Below, piece by piece: positions 44,578-54,227 of a DNA stretch of 64,000 bases. This DNA comes from Devosia submarina (GTDB lineage: Bacteria > Pseudomonadota > Alphaproteobacteria > Rhizobiales > Devosiaceae). The notes under the pieces are model-generated. The model did no database searches, was not told the DNA's origin, and saw only the letters and a list, made by a program, of their open reading frames with translations. Every line of letters begins with the position of its first letter. Positions within the stretch are counted from its first letter, which is position 1. Made by a program: the position numbers and the translations under genes. The stretch spans positions 186,001 to 250,000 of the forward strand of contig NZ_PYWB01000001.1 of assembly GCF_003056345.1 (NCBI RefSeq), given 5' to 3'.

Positions 44578-46008
44578 CTAGCTCGCGACCGCCATCTCAG
44601 CCCACCCCTGCCGCTTCCGATAAATCGTGGAAGGACTTATCTCCAGCGCCGCTGCAGCCAACGAAACATTGCCGCCAAAGCTTGCAATCGCATCCTCGAT
44701 GATGCGCTGCTCCTGCTGCCACATAGGCAAGATCGCACTGCGCTTTTCCACCCGCGGCGCTGCTTCGGCCGAAGCAATTGTCCCCCGCGACTCGATATCC
44801 GCGTTTGCCAGCATCGCGGCGGTCACTTCACCGCCATCAAACATCACCACCAGCCGCCGCACCAAATTCTGCAACTGCCGCACATTGCCCGGCCATTCCG
44901 CTGATGCCAGCGTCACCGCCGCTTCTGCCGAAAACCCTGCAAAAACCTTGCGTTCCTCGGCAGCATATTTCGCAAGGAAATGCCGTGCCAGCACCAGGAT
45001 ATCGCTGGGCCGTTGCCGCAGGGGTGGCAAATGGATCGGCAGGACATGCAGCCGGTAAAACAGATCCTCGCGGAACTTCTTTTCCCCGATCAGCTGCATG
45101 GGATTACGATTAGTGGCGCAGATCACGCGCACATCGACATTGCGCACCCCCGCTTCGCCAACCCGGCTCAGCGTTCCGGTCTGCAAAAAACGGAGGAGCT
45201 TGCTTTGCAGCGACAGATCCATTTCCCCGATCTCGTCGAGAAACAGCGTGCCCCCATCGGCCAGTTCTGCCGCGCCCTTGCGGTCTTCATGCGCTCCGGT
45301 AAAGGCGCCTCGTGCCACGCCGAACAATTCGCTTTCCATGAGGTCGCGCGGGATCGCCGCGCAATTGATCGCCACGAGCCGCTTGTTTGCCCTGGGCCCC
45401 TGGCTATGAAGCGCCTCGGCGCACACATCCTTGCCTGTGCCGCTTTCGCCGGTAATGAACACGGGCGCTGCCGAAGCCGCGATGCGCCCGATCTGCTCGT
45501 AAACAAACTGCATGGCGCTCGAAGCGCCAATAAACCCGGCGAAATCCGACAGCCCCTGTGCGGCCCGCGCCTCGATGCTCAGTGCCTTGGCCTTGCCATG
45601 CCGCTGCGCCAATTCCCCGATCCGCGCGACCATGGCCGGTCCATTGATGGGCTTGGCCACATAATCATGCGCCCCAGCCCGCATGGCGCCCACAGCCGCC
45701 GAAACCGAGGCGCCATCTGCCAGCGCCACCACCAGCGCCCCCTCAGCGAGACGCACGAGCCGCATCACAGCATCATCCGTCCGCTCGGAAAAATCCGACA
45801 GGCTCGAAAGATCGGCCAGAACGATATCGAACGGCCGCTCGCGCAGGAGATCCGCTGCCTGCCGCCCACCAGCCACCACGCTGATTCGCGTTGCGGCACC
45901 CAGGCTCTCGCCCAGCGTTTCCGTGATGGCGCGGGCACAATCCTCGTCTCGGTCGATCAGCAGGAGCCGTCCTGTGGCTTCGCTATCGGTTCGAGAGTGC
46001 ATCGCCAT
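44578..46008 (-). CDS. Sigma-54-dependent response regulator (NtrC family)
   Basis: The 476-residue protein has a receiver domain (about 1-120: LLLIDRDEDCA, phosphate-accepting Asp in IVLADLSS, Lys in DYVAKPI), a sigma-54 AAA+ domain (about 160-390) and a Fis-type helix-turn-helix (NVSLAAAALEISPSTIYRKRQGW). In the AAA+ domain GESGTGKDVCAEAL is Walker A, GAFTGAHEDRKGA is the sigma-54 loop and GTLFLDEIGEMDL is Walker B. The switch Thr of the receiver appears to be Ala (VVALADGAS), so phosphorylation may signal weakly. It activates sigma-54 promoters, but targets are unknown. No kinase is adjacent; a degenerate EAL gene is divergent. The start MAMHSRTDS follows AAGGAATGG; an earlier ATG adds an unlikely extension. 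Confidence 0.9.
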   Translation of the reverse strand: MAMHSRTDSEATGRLLLIDRDEDCARAITETLGESLGAATRISVVAGGRQAADLLRERPFDIVLADLSSLSDFSERTDDAVMRLVRLAEGALVVALADGASVSAAVGAMRAGAHDYVAKPINGPAMVARIGELAQRHGKAKALSIEARAAQGLSDFAGFIGASSAMQFVYEQIGRIAASAAPVFITGESGTGKDVCAEALHSQGPRANKRLVAINCAAIPRDLMESELFGVARGAFTGAHEDRKGAAELADGGTLFLDEIGEMDLSLQSKLLRFLQTGTLSRVGEAGVRNVDVRVICATNRNPMQLIGEKKFREDLFYRLHVLPIHLPPLRQRPSDILVLARHFLAKYAAEERKVFAGFSAEAAVTLASAEWPGNVRQLQNLVRRLVVMFDGGEVTAAMLANADIESRGTIASAEAAPRVEKRSAILPMWQQEQRIIEDAIASFGGNVSLAAAALEISPSTIYRKRQGWAEMAVAS

Positions 46009-46237
46009 GCCGCCATTCCTTTTCTTGTCGTCCTGCACCGGTTGTTGTGCGAACCCGGGCTTGCCCTGATTGTTGATGAACAGGGTAAATAATCCGTTCC
46101 GCACTTGCGTGTTTGTCCGGAGCCCGCCTGCCAACAAGCTTGGGAAGACAAGGGAACGGGCGCTTTTGCCTCGCCCGGTGCGATGCTAGAAGGATCAGGC
46201 CGAATCCCGGCTCTTGCGGAAGCTCAGAGGTTCCAGC

Positions 46238-47467
46238 GTGCAGGCCTTGGTCTACACCTTTATCGCCCTTGCTGCGATCGGCGCTGGCGCTACCGCCTAT
46301 TTCGCCCTGGTTTTCACGCCCGCCGACGCCATCATGGTCACGGTGGTTTTTGGCTGCGTCTGCGTGGTCCTGATGGAGCGCATCTTGCGCCAGCGCGCCG
46401 AGAATCGCCTGGAAAAAGCCATCGAGGACCTTTCCCGGCTGCTCGCCACCGACGCGCAGGCCGGCGCCGTCCTTGGTCAGCGCATCAATGCCTTGGCCGA
46501 CCAGAATGCCGGACAGCGCCTCGATGGCGTAGAGGCCGACATCTCGGTTCTGGGCACGGTGATCCGCCAGGTTGCAGAAGCAGTCGCTGACATCGAGGTG
46601 CGCGCATCCCAGCCTCAAAGCCAGGCGCGGGACCGGATGATCACCCCCGCGCCCCCTCCGCCCGTCCGCGAGCCCGAACCGATTATTCCCCTCGAAACAG
46701 TGCGCCAGGCGCTGGCTGAAAACCGGCTACTGTTTCACATCCAGCCGATCGTCACACTCCCCCAGCGCCGCCCACACGGCTATGACCTTGTTCCCCGCCT
46801 CATGCTGGAAGATGGCGATCTGGCCGATGCGCCCGATTTCCTGCCTCGCCAGGGCGGGGACGACGTGCGGCGGCACATTGAAGGGGTGGCGCTGGTTGAA
46901 GCCATCACCATTTCCCGCCGCGCCCGCACGGCCGGACAGCCCGTTACTCTCTATATTCCGCTGTCCCGCGCCACTTTTGGGGACACCACAGCCGCCGAGC
47001 AATTGCTGGCCTCCCTTGAAGCCAATCGTGCAATTGCTCCCTTCATGATCTTTGCCATCAGCGACACCGATTGGCAGGACCTGACCACGGCCGAACGCGC
47101 CATAGCTGACGCCATGGCCAAGAAAGGCGCCGGCTTCTCGCTCACTCATATGGGCTCGTTGCGGGTCGATGTGGCCGAACTTGCAGGGCAGGGGGTCCGC
47201 TCCCTGCGCATCGATGCCGGCCATTTCATCGAAAGCCCGCAAATCTATACCGACTTCCACGCATCCGACATCGCCAACTATGTTGCTCGCTTCGAAGTCT
47301 CGCTGCTTGCAACCGGCATCAGCAGCGAGCGCGAAATCGTTGAACTCCTGGACAACGGGATCCGCCTCGTCCAAGGCCCCCACATCGCTGCCCCCGGCCC
47401 TGTCCGCCCTGATCTGGTGGGCGAACCTACCCGCCCAATAGCTCAACTCCGGCGTGCGGAAATCTGA
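46238..47467 (+). CDS. Membrane-anchored degenerate EAL-domain protein
   Basis: The 409-residue protein starts at GTG, chosen because AGAGG is 7 bases before it; an in-frame TTG at 46214 is the alternative. Two N-terminal helices (residues 3-50) are followed by a coiled-coil-like stretch, a Pro-rich linker and an EAL-type fold (about 155-400: LLFHIQPIVTLPQRRPHGYDLVPRL). The catalytic residues are gone: EAL is DLV, the metal Asn of the NLS motif is Pro (YIPLS), the DDFG segment reads LTHMG and the late catalytic Glu is Ser (GISSEREI). It cannot be a c-di-GMP phosphodiesterase and may bind a partner or nucleotide instead. It is divergent from the sigma-54 activator. Confidence 0.8.
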   Translation: MQALVYTFIALAAIGAGATAYFALVFTPADAIMVTVVFGCVCVVLMERILRQRAENRLEKAIEDLSRLLATDAQAGAVLGQRINALADQNAGQRLDGVEADISVLGTVIRQVAEAVADIEVRASQPQSQARDRMITPAPPPPVREPEPIIPLETVRQALAENRLLFHIQPIVTLPQRRPHGYDLVPRLMLEDGDLADAPDFLPRQGGDDVRRHIEGVALVEAITISRRARTAGQPVTLYIPLSRATFGDTTAAEQLLASLEANRAIAPFMIFAISDTDWQDLTTAERAIADAMAKKGAGFSLTHMGSLRVDVAELAGQGVRSLRIDAGHFIESPQIYTDFHASDIANYVARFEVSLLATGISSEREIVELLDNGIRLVQGPHIAAPGPVRPDLVGEPTRPIAQLRRAEI

Positions 47468-47515
47468 GCACCGACGGCAGTCCGCGGAGCAAAGATTGCT
47501 CCCAGTCACCGGCTG

Positions 47516-47562
47516 CACAGTCGACACCTCCCTCTTGCGGGGAGGGACCAAGGGAGGGGTTT
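47516..47562. repeat. Family C copy with a shortened end
   Basis: AGTCGACACCTCCCTCTTGC, then GGGGAGGGACCAAGGGAGG and a TTTTTG end. The 261-base gap it occupies holds no gene. Confidence 0.75.
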
Positions 47563-47728
47563 TTGCGCCCTCGATCAGCTCAATGCCGGTACTCACGCAG
47601 CCAAGCCCATTCATTCCTCCCGCATCCCACCCATGCCCGTCCTTCCACACCCCGCCACCATTTCCCCTTGATCCCGCCACCCCGGCTGCCACATACAACA
47701 CTCACCTTTCCACGCACCGGATAAAGCC

Positions 47729-48595
47729 ATGACCGCCTCCCTGCCTTCCATCTCTGGCCTTTCGGATCTTGCCAGCCGCTATGATGCGGTTCTGAGCGAT
47801 GTCTGGGGCGTGGTGCACAATGGCGTTTCGGCCTTTCCTAGCGCGGTGGACGCTCTCACGCAGTATCGGAACAAGGGCGGGAAGGTCGTCTTCATCACCA
47901 ATGCACCCCGCCCATCGGGCCCACTGGTTGCCATGCTTGATCGCCTGGGCATCACCCCGGCCGCCTACGACGCCATTGTTTCTTCCGGCGATGCCACCCG
48001 TGCTATGATCGCCAAATACCGCGGCAAGCCCATTCACCATGTCGGCCCGCCCACCGAAGATGATTCGCTCTACGAAGGTCTCGACGTGCGCCGCGCTTCT
48101 GCCGAGGAAGCCGAAGCCATCGTCGTGACCGATCTCGACACAGACGACGACACCCCCGAAATGTACCGCGAGCGCGCCAAGCTTTGGCTCTCGCGCAAGC
48201 TCCCCATGATCTGTGCCAATCCTGACAGGGTGGTCGAACACGGCGAAAAGATCATCTACTGCGGCGGCGCGCTGGGCGATCTCTACGCGGCCATGGGCGG
48301 CATGGTCTTGATGGCTGGCAAGCCTTACCAGCCCATCTACGAGGAAGCCTTCCGCTTGGCCGAAGAAGCGGCCGGCCGCCCGCTCGACAAATCGCGCGTT
48401 CTCGCCATCGGCGACAGCGTGCGCACCGACGCCACTGGCGCTGCCCAGTTCGGCATCGACCTCCTGTTTGTCACCGGCTCGATCCACGCCGCCGAGCTCG
48501 ACGCCTTCGGCAAGCCCGATCCGCAAGCTATCGCCGATCTGGTTGCGCCCAGCCGTGCCCACCTGGCCGGTTTCCTGCCGCGCCTGTCCTGGTAA
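47729..48595 (+). CDS. TIGR01459 family HAD-type hydrolase
   Basis: The 288-residue cytoplasmic protein is a HAD phosphatase of class IIA. RYDAVLSDVWGVVHNGVSAFPSAVDAL contains motif I with the nucleophile Asp, VFITNAPRPSG is motif II, and GKPYQPIYEEAFRL plus RVLAIGDSVRTDATGAAQFGIDLLFVTGS hold motifs III and IV. The group resembles NagD and 4-nitrophenyl phosphatases; a precise substrate is unknown. In many alphaproteobacteria this gene stands next to ribF, as it does here (ribF begins 5 bases after its stop), which suggests a link to flavin phosphate metabolism. Confidence 0.93.
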   Translation: MTASLPSISGLSDLASRYDAVLSDVWGVVHNGVSAFPSAVDALTQYRNKGGKVVFITNAPRPSGPLVAMLDRLGITPAAYDAIVSSGDATRAMIAKYRGKPIHHVGPPTEDDSLYEGLDVRRASAEEAEAIVVTDLDTDDDTPEMYRERAKLWLSRKLPMICANPDRVVEHGEKIIYCGGALGDLYAAMGGMVLMAGKPYQPIYEEAFRLAEEAAGRPLDKSRVLAIGDSVRTDATGAAQFGIDLLFVTGSIHAAELDAFGKPDPQAIADLVAPSRAHLAGFLPRLSW

Positions 48596-48600
48596 AGCCC

Positions 48601-49575
48601 GTGAGCGATTTCATTCGCCTGGCCAATCTTGATGAGGTGCCGTCAAATCTGCGCGGCGCCTATGTCGCCATCGGCAATTTCGATGGCTTCCACCGTGGCC
48701 ATCAGCAGGTGGTGGAAACCCTCAAGGCGCGTGCCAGCGAAGCGGGCGTTCCGGCGATGGTGCTCACCTTCGAGCCCCACCCACGCGACGTCTTTGCGCC
48801 CGCGCCCTTCATGTTCCGCCTGACGGATGGTGACGCCAAGGCGCGTCTTGCACAAACCTTTGGCCTTGACGCCATCGCCATTCTCCCCTTCGACCGCGCC
48901 TTCTCCCAGATTGAAGCCGAGGACTTCGTGTCCCGCTTCCTCGTGGATGCGCTGGGCGTCTCAGGGGTCATCGTTGGCGCCGATTTCCACTTCGGCCGCC
49001 AGCGTCGCGGCACGCCCAATTTCCTCAAAAGCGCCGGCGAGCAACATGGCTTTGCCGTCCAGACGCTGGATCTGGCGGACGAGGGCGACGAACCCATTTC
49101 CTCCTCCCGCATCCGCGCCGCGCTTTCCGAAGGCGCGGTCACCGCTGCCAATCGCCTCCTCGGCTACCACTGGTTTTTCGATGGCTGCGTGGTCAAGGGC
49201 GACCAGCGCGGCCGCGAGCTCGGTTATCCCACCGCCAACACTGTGACGCACACCAATTTCCAGCTTGCCCAAGGCGTCTATGCCGTTCGCGCCCGATTAG
49301 GCGACCGGCTCCTTGACGGCGTCGCCGCCTTTGGCAAACCCATGTTCAACAATCAGCGCCCGCCCTTTGAAACGCACATCTTCGATTTCGACGAAGACAT
49401 CTATGGCCAGACGCTCACCATAGCCCTCATCGCCCACATCCGCGGCCAGGAAGTCTTCTCGGGCTTGGACCAGCTCATTGCCGCCATGGACCGTGACTCC
49501 CGCAAGGCGCGAGACCTTATTGCCGCAGCAAAACCGCTAAGCGAATTGGACGCCAAGCTGGGCTTTGTCGGCTAG
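48601..49575 (+). CDS. ribF: Bifunctional riboflavin kinase / FAD synthetase
   Basis: RibF makes FMN and then FAD from riboflavin and ATP. The N-terminal adenylyltransferase domain has YVAIGNFDGFHRGHQQVVETL with its nucleotidyltransferase HxGH motif and later DFHFGRQRRGTPNFL and ISSSRIRAAL. The C-terminal kinase domain starts at VVKGDQRGRELGYPTANTV, whose GxPTAN motif binds flavin and metal, and includes FNNQRPPFETHIFDFDEDIYG with the catalytic Glu. The 324-residue length is normal. It starts at GTG. It directly follows the HAD gene and precedes ileS by about 90 bases, then lspA, an order known in many Gram-negative bacteria. Confidence 0.96.
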   Translation: MSDFIRLANLDEVPSNLRGAYVAIGNFDGFHRGHQQVVETLKARASEAGVPAMVLTFEPHPRDVFAPAPFMFRLTDGDAKARLAQTFGLDAIAILPFDRAFSQIEAEDFVSRFLVDALGVSGVIVGADFHFGRQRRGTPNFLKSAGEQHGFAVQTLDLADEGDEPISSSRIRAALSEGAVTAANRLLGYHWFFDGCVVKGDQRGRELGYPTANTVTHTNFQLAQGVYAVRARLGDRLLDGVAAFGKPMFNNQRPPFETHIFDFDEDIYGQTLTIALIAHIRGQEVFSGLDQLIAAMDRDSRKARDLIAAAKPLSELDAKLGFVG

Positions 49576-49664
49576 GCCGCGTGGACCCACCCAAATCATC
49601 CTTTGCCCCCGCCGCCCCGCCTTGCTAAAAGGCCGCCAAACTCCTTTACCGATTGCCTGATCCC

Positions 49665-52613
49665 ATGACCGATACAGCCACCGGCGCGACCGAAACCGAC
49701 TATTCGTCGACCCTCTTCCTGCCGGAAACCAATTTTCCCATGCGCGCCGGCCTGCCCGATCGCGAGCCCATCTGGCTCAAGCGTTGGCAGGAAATGGATA
49801 TTTACGGAGCTCAGCGGGAACAGGCCAAGGATCGGCCGCTCTTCACCATCCATGATGGCCCCCCCTATGCCAATGGCAACATCCATATCGGTCACGCGCT
49901 CAACAAGACGCTGAAGGACCTTGTGTCCCGCTCCATGCAGATGCTGGGCTACAACTCCGCTTATGTGCCGGGTTGGGATTGCCACGGCCTGCCTATCGAG
50001 TGGAAGATCGAGGAACAATACCGCGCCAAGGGCAAGGACAAGAACGAAGTTCCTGTTGTTGAATTCCGCCAGGAATGCCGCGCCTTTGCCGAGCAATGGG
50101 TTGGCATCCAGCGCGAGGAGTTCAAGCGGCTGGGCGTCTTGGGCGAATGGGACAATCCCTACCTCACCATGAGCTTTGACGCCGAAGCCCAGATCGCGCG
50201 CGAACTGATGAAGGTCGCCACCACCGGCCAGCTCTATCGCGGCTCCAAGCCGGTCATGTGGTCCGTCGTCGAACGCACGGCCCTGGCCGAAGCCGAAATC
50301 GAATATCAGGACTACGAGAGCGACACGATCTGGGTGAAGTTCCCGATATTTCTCGCTGGACGCGAAGGCAGCCAGATGAACCCCCTTGTCTCCGCTGGAG
50401 CTTCGGTGGTCATCTGGACGACCACCCCCTGGACCATCCCGGCCAACCGCGCCATCAGCTATTCGGGCAAGATCGCTTATGGCCTCTACGAGGTCACTCA
50501 GGCTCCCGCCGAGAATTGGGCCAAGGTTGGCGAGAAATACATCATTGCCGACAAGCTGGCCGCGGAAGTCTTCGCCAAGGCTAAGGTCGAAGCCTTCGAG
50601 AAGCGTGCTGATGTATCTGCTGAAGACATGGCGAGCCTCACCTGTTCGCATCCACTAAAGGGCCTCGCCGACGGCTACAACTTCCCCGTCCCCCTCCTTG
50701 ATGGCGAGCACGTCACCGACGACGCGGGCACCGGCTTTGTCCATACCGCGCCCAGCCATGGCCTCGATGACTTCGAGATCTGGATGAACTCGACCCGTGC
50801 CCTCCAAGCGCGCGGCATCGACACCACCATCCCCTTCGCCGTTGACGATGCCGGCTTCTACACAGCGGAAGCGCCGGGCTTGGAAGGCGCACGCGTGATC
50901 GACGACAACGGTAAGAAGGGCGACGCCAACCAGCGCGTCATCACGGCTCTTGCGGAACGCGGCGCCATGGTCGCCCGTGGCCGCGTCAAGCACCAATACC
51001 CCCATTCCTGGCGCTCCAAGAAGCCGGTTATCTTCCGCAACACGCCGCAATGGTTCGTCTACATGGACCGGCCGATCGAAGGTGCCGAGGGCGATACGCT
51101 GCGCCATCGTGCCCTCAACGCCATCGACGCGACCCGCTTCTACCCCGCCGCCGGGCAAAATCGCCTCCGTTCCATGATCGCCGATCGCCCCGATTGGGTC
51201 CTCTCGCGCCAGCGCGCCTGGGGCGTGCCGATCACCGTCTTCGTGGAAAAAGCCACCGGCGAAATCCTCAAGGACGAAGCGGTTAATCACCGCATCGCCC
51301 AGAGCTTCGAGGAAGAAGGCGCCGACGCCTGGTACAAGGAGGGCGCTGCCGCCCGCTATCTCGGCGAAACGCGCAATCCCGATGACTACGAAATGGTCAC
51401 CGACATTCTCGACGTCTGGTTCGACTCCGGCTCGACCCACTCCTTCGTGCTGCGCAACAAGCAGAAATGGCCGCACCTCAAATTCCCGGCCTCCATGTAT
51501 CTGGAAGGCTCGGACCAGCACCGCGGCTGGTTCCATTCGTCCCTGCTTGAATCCTGCGCCACTAACGGCCACGCGCCCTATGAAAGCGTGCTGACCCATG
51601 GCTTCACCATGGATGGCGAAGGCAAGAAGATGAGCAAGTCGCTGGGCAACACCGTCGCCCCGCAGGACATCATCAAGCAATACGGCGCCGATATCCTGCG
51701 CCTCTGGGTTGCGTCATCCGACTATTCGGAAGATCTGCGCCTGGGCAAGGAGATCATCCAGACCACCGTCGACAGCTACCGCAAGCTGCGCAACACGCTG
51801 CGCTGGCTGCTGGGCAATCTCGCCCACTATCAGCCAAGTGACGCAGTCGATTTTGCTGACATGCCCGAACTCGAGCAGCTGATCCTTCATCGCCTCGCCC
51901 AGCTCGATGGGCAGGTGCGTGACGCCTACAAGGAATATGACTACCGCCGGATCGTCACGCTCCTTACCAATTTCATGAACATCGAGCTGTCGGCCTTTTA
52001 TTTCGACATCCGCAAAGACGCGCTCTACTGCGATCCAATCTCCTCCATCCGCCGCAAGGCGGCGCTGACGGTTCTCAACCATCTTTTCGAGTGCCTCACC
52101 GCCTGGCTCGCCCCTATCCTGGTCTTCACCATGGAAGAAGTCTGGCTCGAGCGCTTCCCCCAAGAAGGCTCGTCCGTCCATCTGCGCCTCTTCCCCGAAG
52201 TACCGGCTGAGTGGATCAATGACGAGCTCGCCGCAAAGTGGCAGCTGATCCGCGCTGTTCGTCGCGTGGTGACTGGAGCACTGGAAATCGAGCGCCGCGA
52301 AAAGCGCATCGGCTCCTCGCTTGAGGCTGCACCCAAGGTCTTCATTGCCGACGAGCGCTATCGCACGGCCCTCCAAGGCCAGGACCTCGCCGAGATTGCC
52401 ATCACCTCCGATATCGAAGTGATCGCCGGAACCGGCGAAGGCTTCACCCTGGAAGACGTGCCCGGTGTCGCCGTTGCGCCGGCTCTAGCCGAGGGCAATC
52501 GCTGTGCCCGCTCCTGGAAGATCCTGCCTGAAGTGGGCACCGACCCTGACTTCCCCGATGTCACCCTGCGCGACGCCCAAGCCCTGCGCGAACGCGCCGC
52601 GGCAGGGCTGTAG
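49665..52613 (+). CDS. ileS: Isoleucyl-tRNA synthetase
   Basis: IleRS charges tRNA-Ile and edits valine. The 982-residue enzyme shows the class I HIGH motif in [20 protein letters not shown], the KMSKS motif in [19 protein letters not shown], and the editing domain (about residues 190-420) with [17 protein letters not shown] and [19 protein letters not shown]. The segment [20 protein letters not shown] is typical. It follows the bacterial type and, as in other alphaproteobacteria, seems to lack the C-terminal zinc finger. The ATG is preferred to a TTG four codons upstream. It belongs to the ribF-ileS-lspA cluster, though a 114-bp repeat element now separates it from lspA. Confidence 0.97.
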   Translation: MTDTATGATETDYSSTLFLPETNFPMRAGLPDREPIWLKRWQEMDIYGAQREQAKDRPLFTIHDGPPYANGNIHIGHALNKTLKDLVSRSMQMLGYNSAYVPGWDCHGLPIEWKIEEQYRAKGKDKNEVPVVEFRQECRAFAEQWVGIQREEFKRLGVLGEWDNPYLTMSFDAEAQIARELMKVATTGQLYRGSKPVMWSVVERTALAEAEIEYQDYESDTIWVKFPIFLAGREGSQMNPLVSAGASVVIWTTTPWTIPANRAISYSGKIAYGLYEVTQAPAENWAKVGEKYIIADKLAAEVFAKAKVEAFEKRADVSAEDMASLTCSHPLKGLADGYNFPVPLLDGEHVTDDAGTGFVHTAPSHGLDDFEIWMNSTRALQARGIDTTIPFAVDDAGFYTAEAPGLEGARVIDDNGKKGDANQRVITALAERGAMVARGRVKHQYPHSWRSKKPVIFRNTPQWFVYMDRPIEGAEGDTLRHRALNAIDATRFYPAAGQNRLRSMIADRPDWVLSRQRAWGVPITVFVEKATGEILKDEAVNHRIAQSFEEEGADAWYKEGAAARYLGETRNPDDYEMVTDILDVWFDSGSTHSFVLRNKQKWPHLKFPASMYLEGSDQHRGWFHSSLLESCATNGHAPYESVLTHGFTMDGEGKKMSKSLGNTVAPQDIIKQYGADILRLWVASSDYSEDLRLGKEIIQTTVDSYRKLRNTLRWLLGNLAHYQPSDAVDFADMPELEQLILHRLAQLDGQVRDAYKEYDYRRIVTLLTNFMNIELSAFYFDIRKDALYCDPISSIRRKAALTVLNHLFECLTAWLAPILVFTMEEVWLERFPQEGSSVHLRLFPEVPAEWINDELAAKWQLIRAVRRVVTGALEIERREKRIGSSLEAAPKVFIADERYRTALQGQDLAEIAITSDIEVIAGTGEGFTLEDVPGVAVAPALAEGNRCARSWKILPEVGTDPDFPDVTLRDAQALRERAAAGL

Positions 52614-52629
52614 CGCTTGATGGCTAGCC

Positions 52630-52743
52630 ACCCCCACCTAACCTCCCCCTCGAAGGGGGAGGAACTACACCGCGCAAGTGGCAATATCCCGCCACATCCA
52701 CAAACTTGTCCCTCCCCCTCCCAGGGGGAGGCTAGGTGGGGGT
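52630..52743. repeat. Family C REPIN-like doublet between ileS and lspA, 114 bp
   Basis: Terminal inverted repeats ACCCCCACCTAACCTCCCC (52630-52648) and GGGGAGGCTAGGTGGGGGT (52725-52743) match with one change. Size and ends equal the element at 9747-9860; the centre differs. Its right end lies 7 bases before the lspA start and supplies the GGTGGGGG that would serve as ribosome-binding site. Confidence 0.85.
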
Positions 52744-52750
52744 CTCGCCC

Positions 52751-53311
52751 ATGAATCTCCGCTCCTGGACCCACCCCTCCGTCTACATCTCCCTCACCAC
52801 CGCCATCCTCGCCTTTGGCCTTGATCGCGCCCACAAGGGCTTTCAGGTATCCGGTGAATGTATTGCCCCCGGCGCTGCGCCATGCGTCGAGATCTTTTCG
52901 AGCTTCATACCCTTTGCCATGACCAATTGGCGCGGCGGTGAAGTCGTTCGCGTCACCGATTTCTTCGATTATGTCCTGGTCTGGAACACTGGCATTTCCT
53001 ATGGCCTGCTGGAAGGCCTGCCCGTCTGGGTTCTGGGCGTGATCATGCTCGTGGCCATTGCAGCCCTTTCGGTCTGGTGGTGGCGCGCCGATTCAAGCCT
53101 GATCCGCATAGGCCTTGCCCTTTGCATCGGGGGCGCTCTTTCCAACGCGCTGGATCGGTTCCTTTATGGCGCCGTGGCCGACTTCTTCCACCTCCACTGG
53201 GGCACCTGGTCGTTCTACATCTTCAACATTGCCGATGTGGCAATAACCGCGGGCGTTATCCTCTTGCTCGCCGATCTTCTTGGGCTGGGACGCAGAAAAT
53301 CGAGCGCATAG
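52751..53311 (+). CDS. lspA: Signal peptidase II (lipoprotein signal peptidase)
   Basis: LspA is an inner-membrane aspartic protease that removes the signal of prolipoproteins. The 186-residue protein has four membrane helices. The two catalytic Asp motifs are seen as GGALSNALDRFLYGAVADFF and SFYIFNIADVAITAGVILLL. VWNTGISYGLLEG is the conserved N-terminal loop with the NxGxxF-like stretch, and the first helix carries LDRAHKGF in place of the usual LDQxTK. The ATG lies 7 bases after a repeat element whose end acts as ribosome-binding site. A lipoprotein gene, a likely client, follows after 85 bases. Confidence 0.95.
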   Translation: MNLRSWTHPSVYISLTTAILAFGLDRAHKGFQVSGECIAPGAAPCVEIFSSFIPFAMTNWRGGEVVRVTDFFDYVLVWNTGISYGLLEGLPVWVLGVIMLVAIAALSVWWWRADSSLIRIGLALCIGGALSNALDRFLYGAVADFFHLHWGTWSFYIFNIADVAITAGVILLLADLLGLGRRKSSA

Positions 53312-53396
53312 TTCTTGGCGAACACGGTCCCGCCAGAATCTGGTCTTAGGCGCCAAAGTGCGCTATAAGCGCGGCCGAAAAGGTGAAGGACGTTTC

Positions 53397-54119
53397 ATGG
53401 CAATTGGTTTGACCGCGGAGCAGGCAAAACTCTCTGGGCTGTTCGGGGCCGGCAAGGCTGTCGGAGGCATCCTGCTGGCTATGGCGCTGGCTGCCTGCAC
53501 CACGGTGGAAGGCACCAATGCCCTCACCGACGTTGGCACGTTCGAGCGCGAAGTGATGAGCTCCACCGCCCGGGGCGTTGGCCTCATTCCTGGCGAAAAG
53601 CCCAAGGAAGACTTGACCAAGCCACGGGCGCCCCTGGTGCTGCCCGGCTCTGCCCAGACCCTGCCGCCGCCGTCCACCACGACGGCCAAGGCGCAACTGC
53701 CCGCCAATAGCGACACTGTCCAGATCAACACCGCTAACCTCAGCGAAGCCGATATCCAGCGCCTTCGCAATGCCAAGGTAGTCGATTTGCGCTCCGTATC
53801 CGGCCGTCCGCTGACCGACGCCGAAGCTCGCGCACTCACTGCCCGTATGCAGCGCGCCAATATGAGCGTCACCGTCAACACCGATCGCCCGCTTTACCTG
53901 CCACCGGAAGAATACTTCACCCGCGTCGGCGATGCCGAAATGGTCTGCGCCGTCGGCAATGGCGAGATCGTCTCCATCAACGATCCAAAATGCCCCGCAA
54001 AGGTGCGCAATGCCATCCGCGCTGCCCAGGCGCCCAAGCTCAACAATGCCGGCACGCCAGGTTCCCTGAGCTCTGGTGTTGGTGCCGGGCTGACCAACGA
54101 CGACACCACTCTCGACTAG
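53397..54119 (+). CDS. Conserved lipoprotein of unknown function
   Basis: The 240-residue protein has a hydrophobic signal (GAGKAVGGILLAMALAACTT) with a lipobox ending LAAC, so the mature part would be lipid-anchored after LspA cleavage. The following 80 residues are Pro/Thr-rich and probably flexible. A more ordered part contains LSEADIQRLRNAKVVDLRSVSGRPLTDAEARALTARMQ and VGDAEMVCAVGNGEIVSINDPKCP. A Cys pair in the latter could form a disulphide in the periplasm. I do not recognise a named family. AAGGTGAAGGA precedes the ATG. It follows lspA at 85 bases and ends at a clear terminator. Confidence 0.75.
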   Translation: MAIGLTAEQAKLSGLFGAGKAVGGILLAMALAACTTVEGTNALTDVGTFEREVMSSTARGVGLIPGEKPKEDLTKPRAPLVLPGSAQTLPPPSTTTAKAQLPANSDTVQINTANLSEADIQRLRNAKVVDLRSVSGRPLTDAEARALTARMQRANMSVTVNTDRPLYLPPEEYFTRVGDAEMVCAVGNGEIVSINDPKCPAKVRNAIRAAQAPKLNNAGTPGSLSSGVGAGLTNDDTTLD

Positions 54120-54149
54120 GCCCTTTGCGTCTGGTCCATCGGAATATCG

Positions 54150-54182
54150 AGCGGCTGGTTCACCCAGCCGCTTCTCGTTTTT
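54150..54182 (+). terminator. Rho-independent terminator after the lipoprotein gene
   Basis: Stem AGCGGCTGG/CCAGCCGCT with a 5-base loop is followed by TCTCGTTTTT. Confidence 0.85.
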
Positions 54183-54227
54183 CGCGCCGCCCCATCGGGT
54201 CCCGCATGTCATGAAAGAACTATCGCT

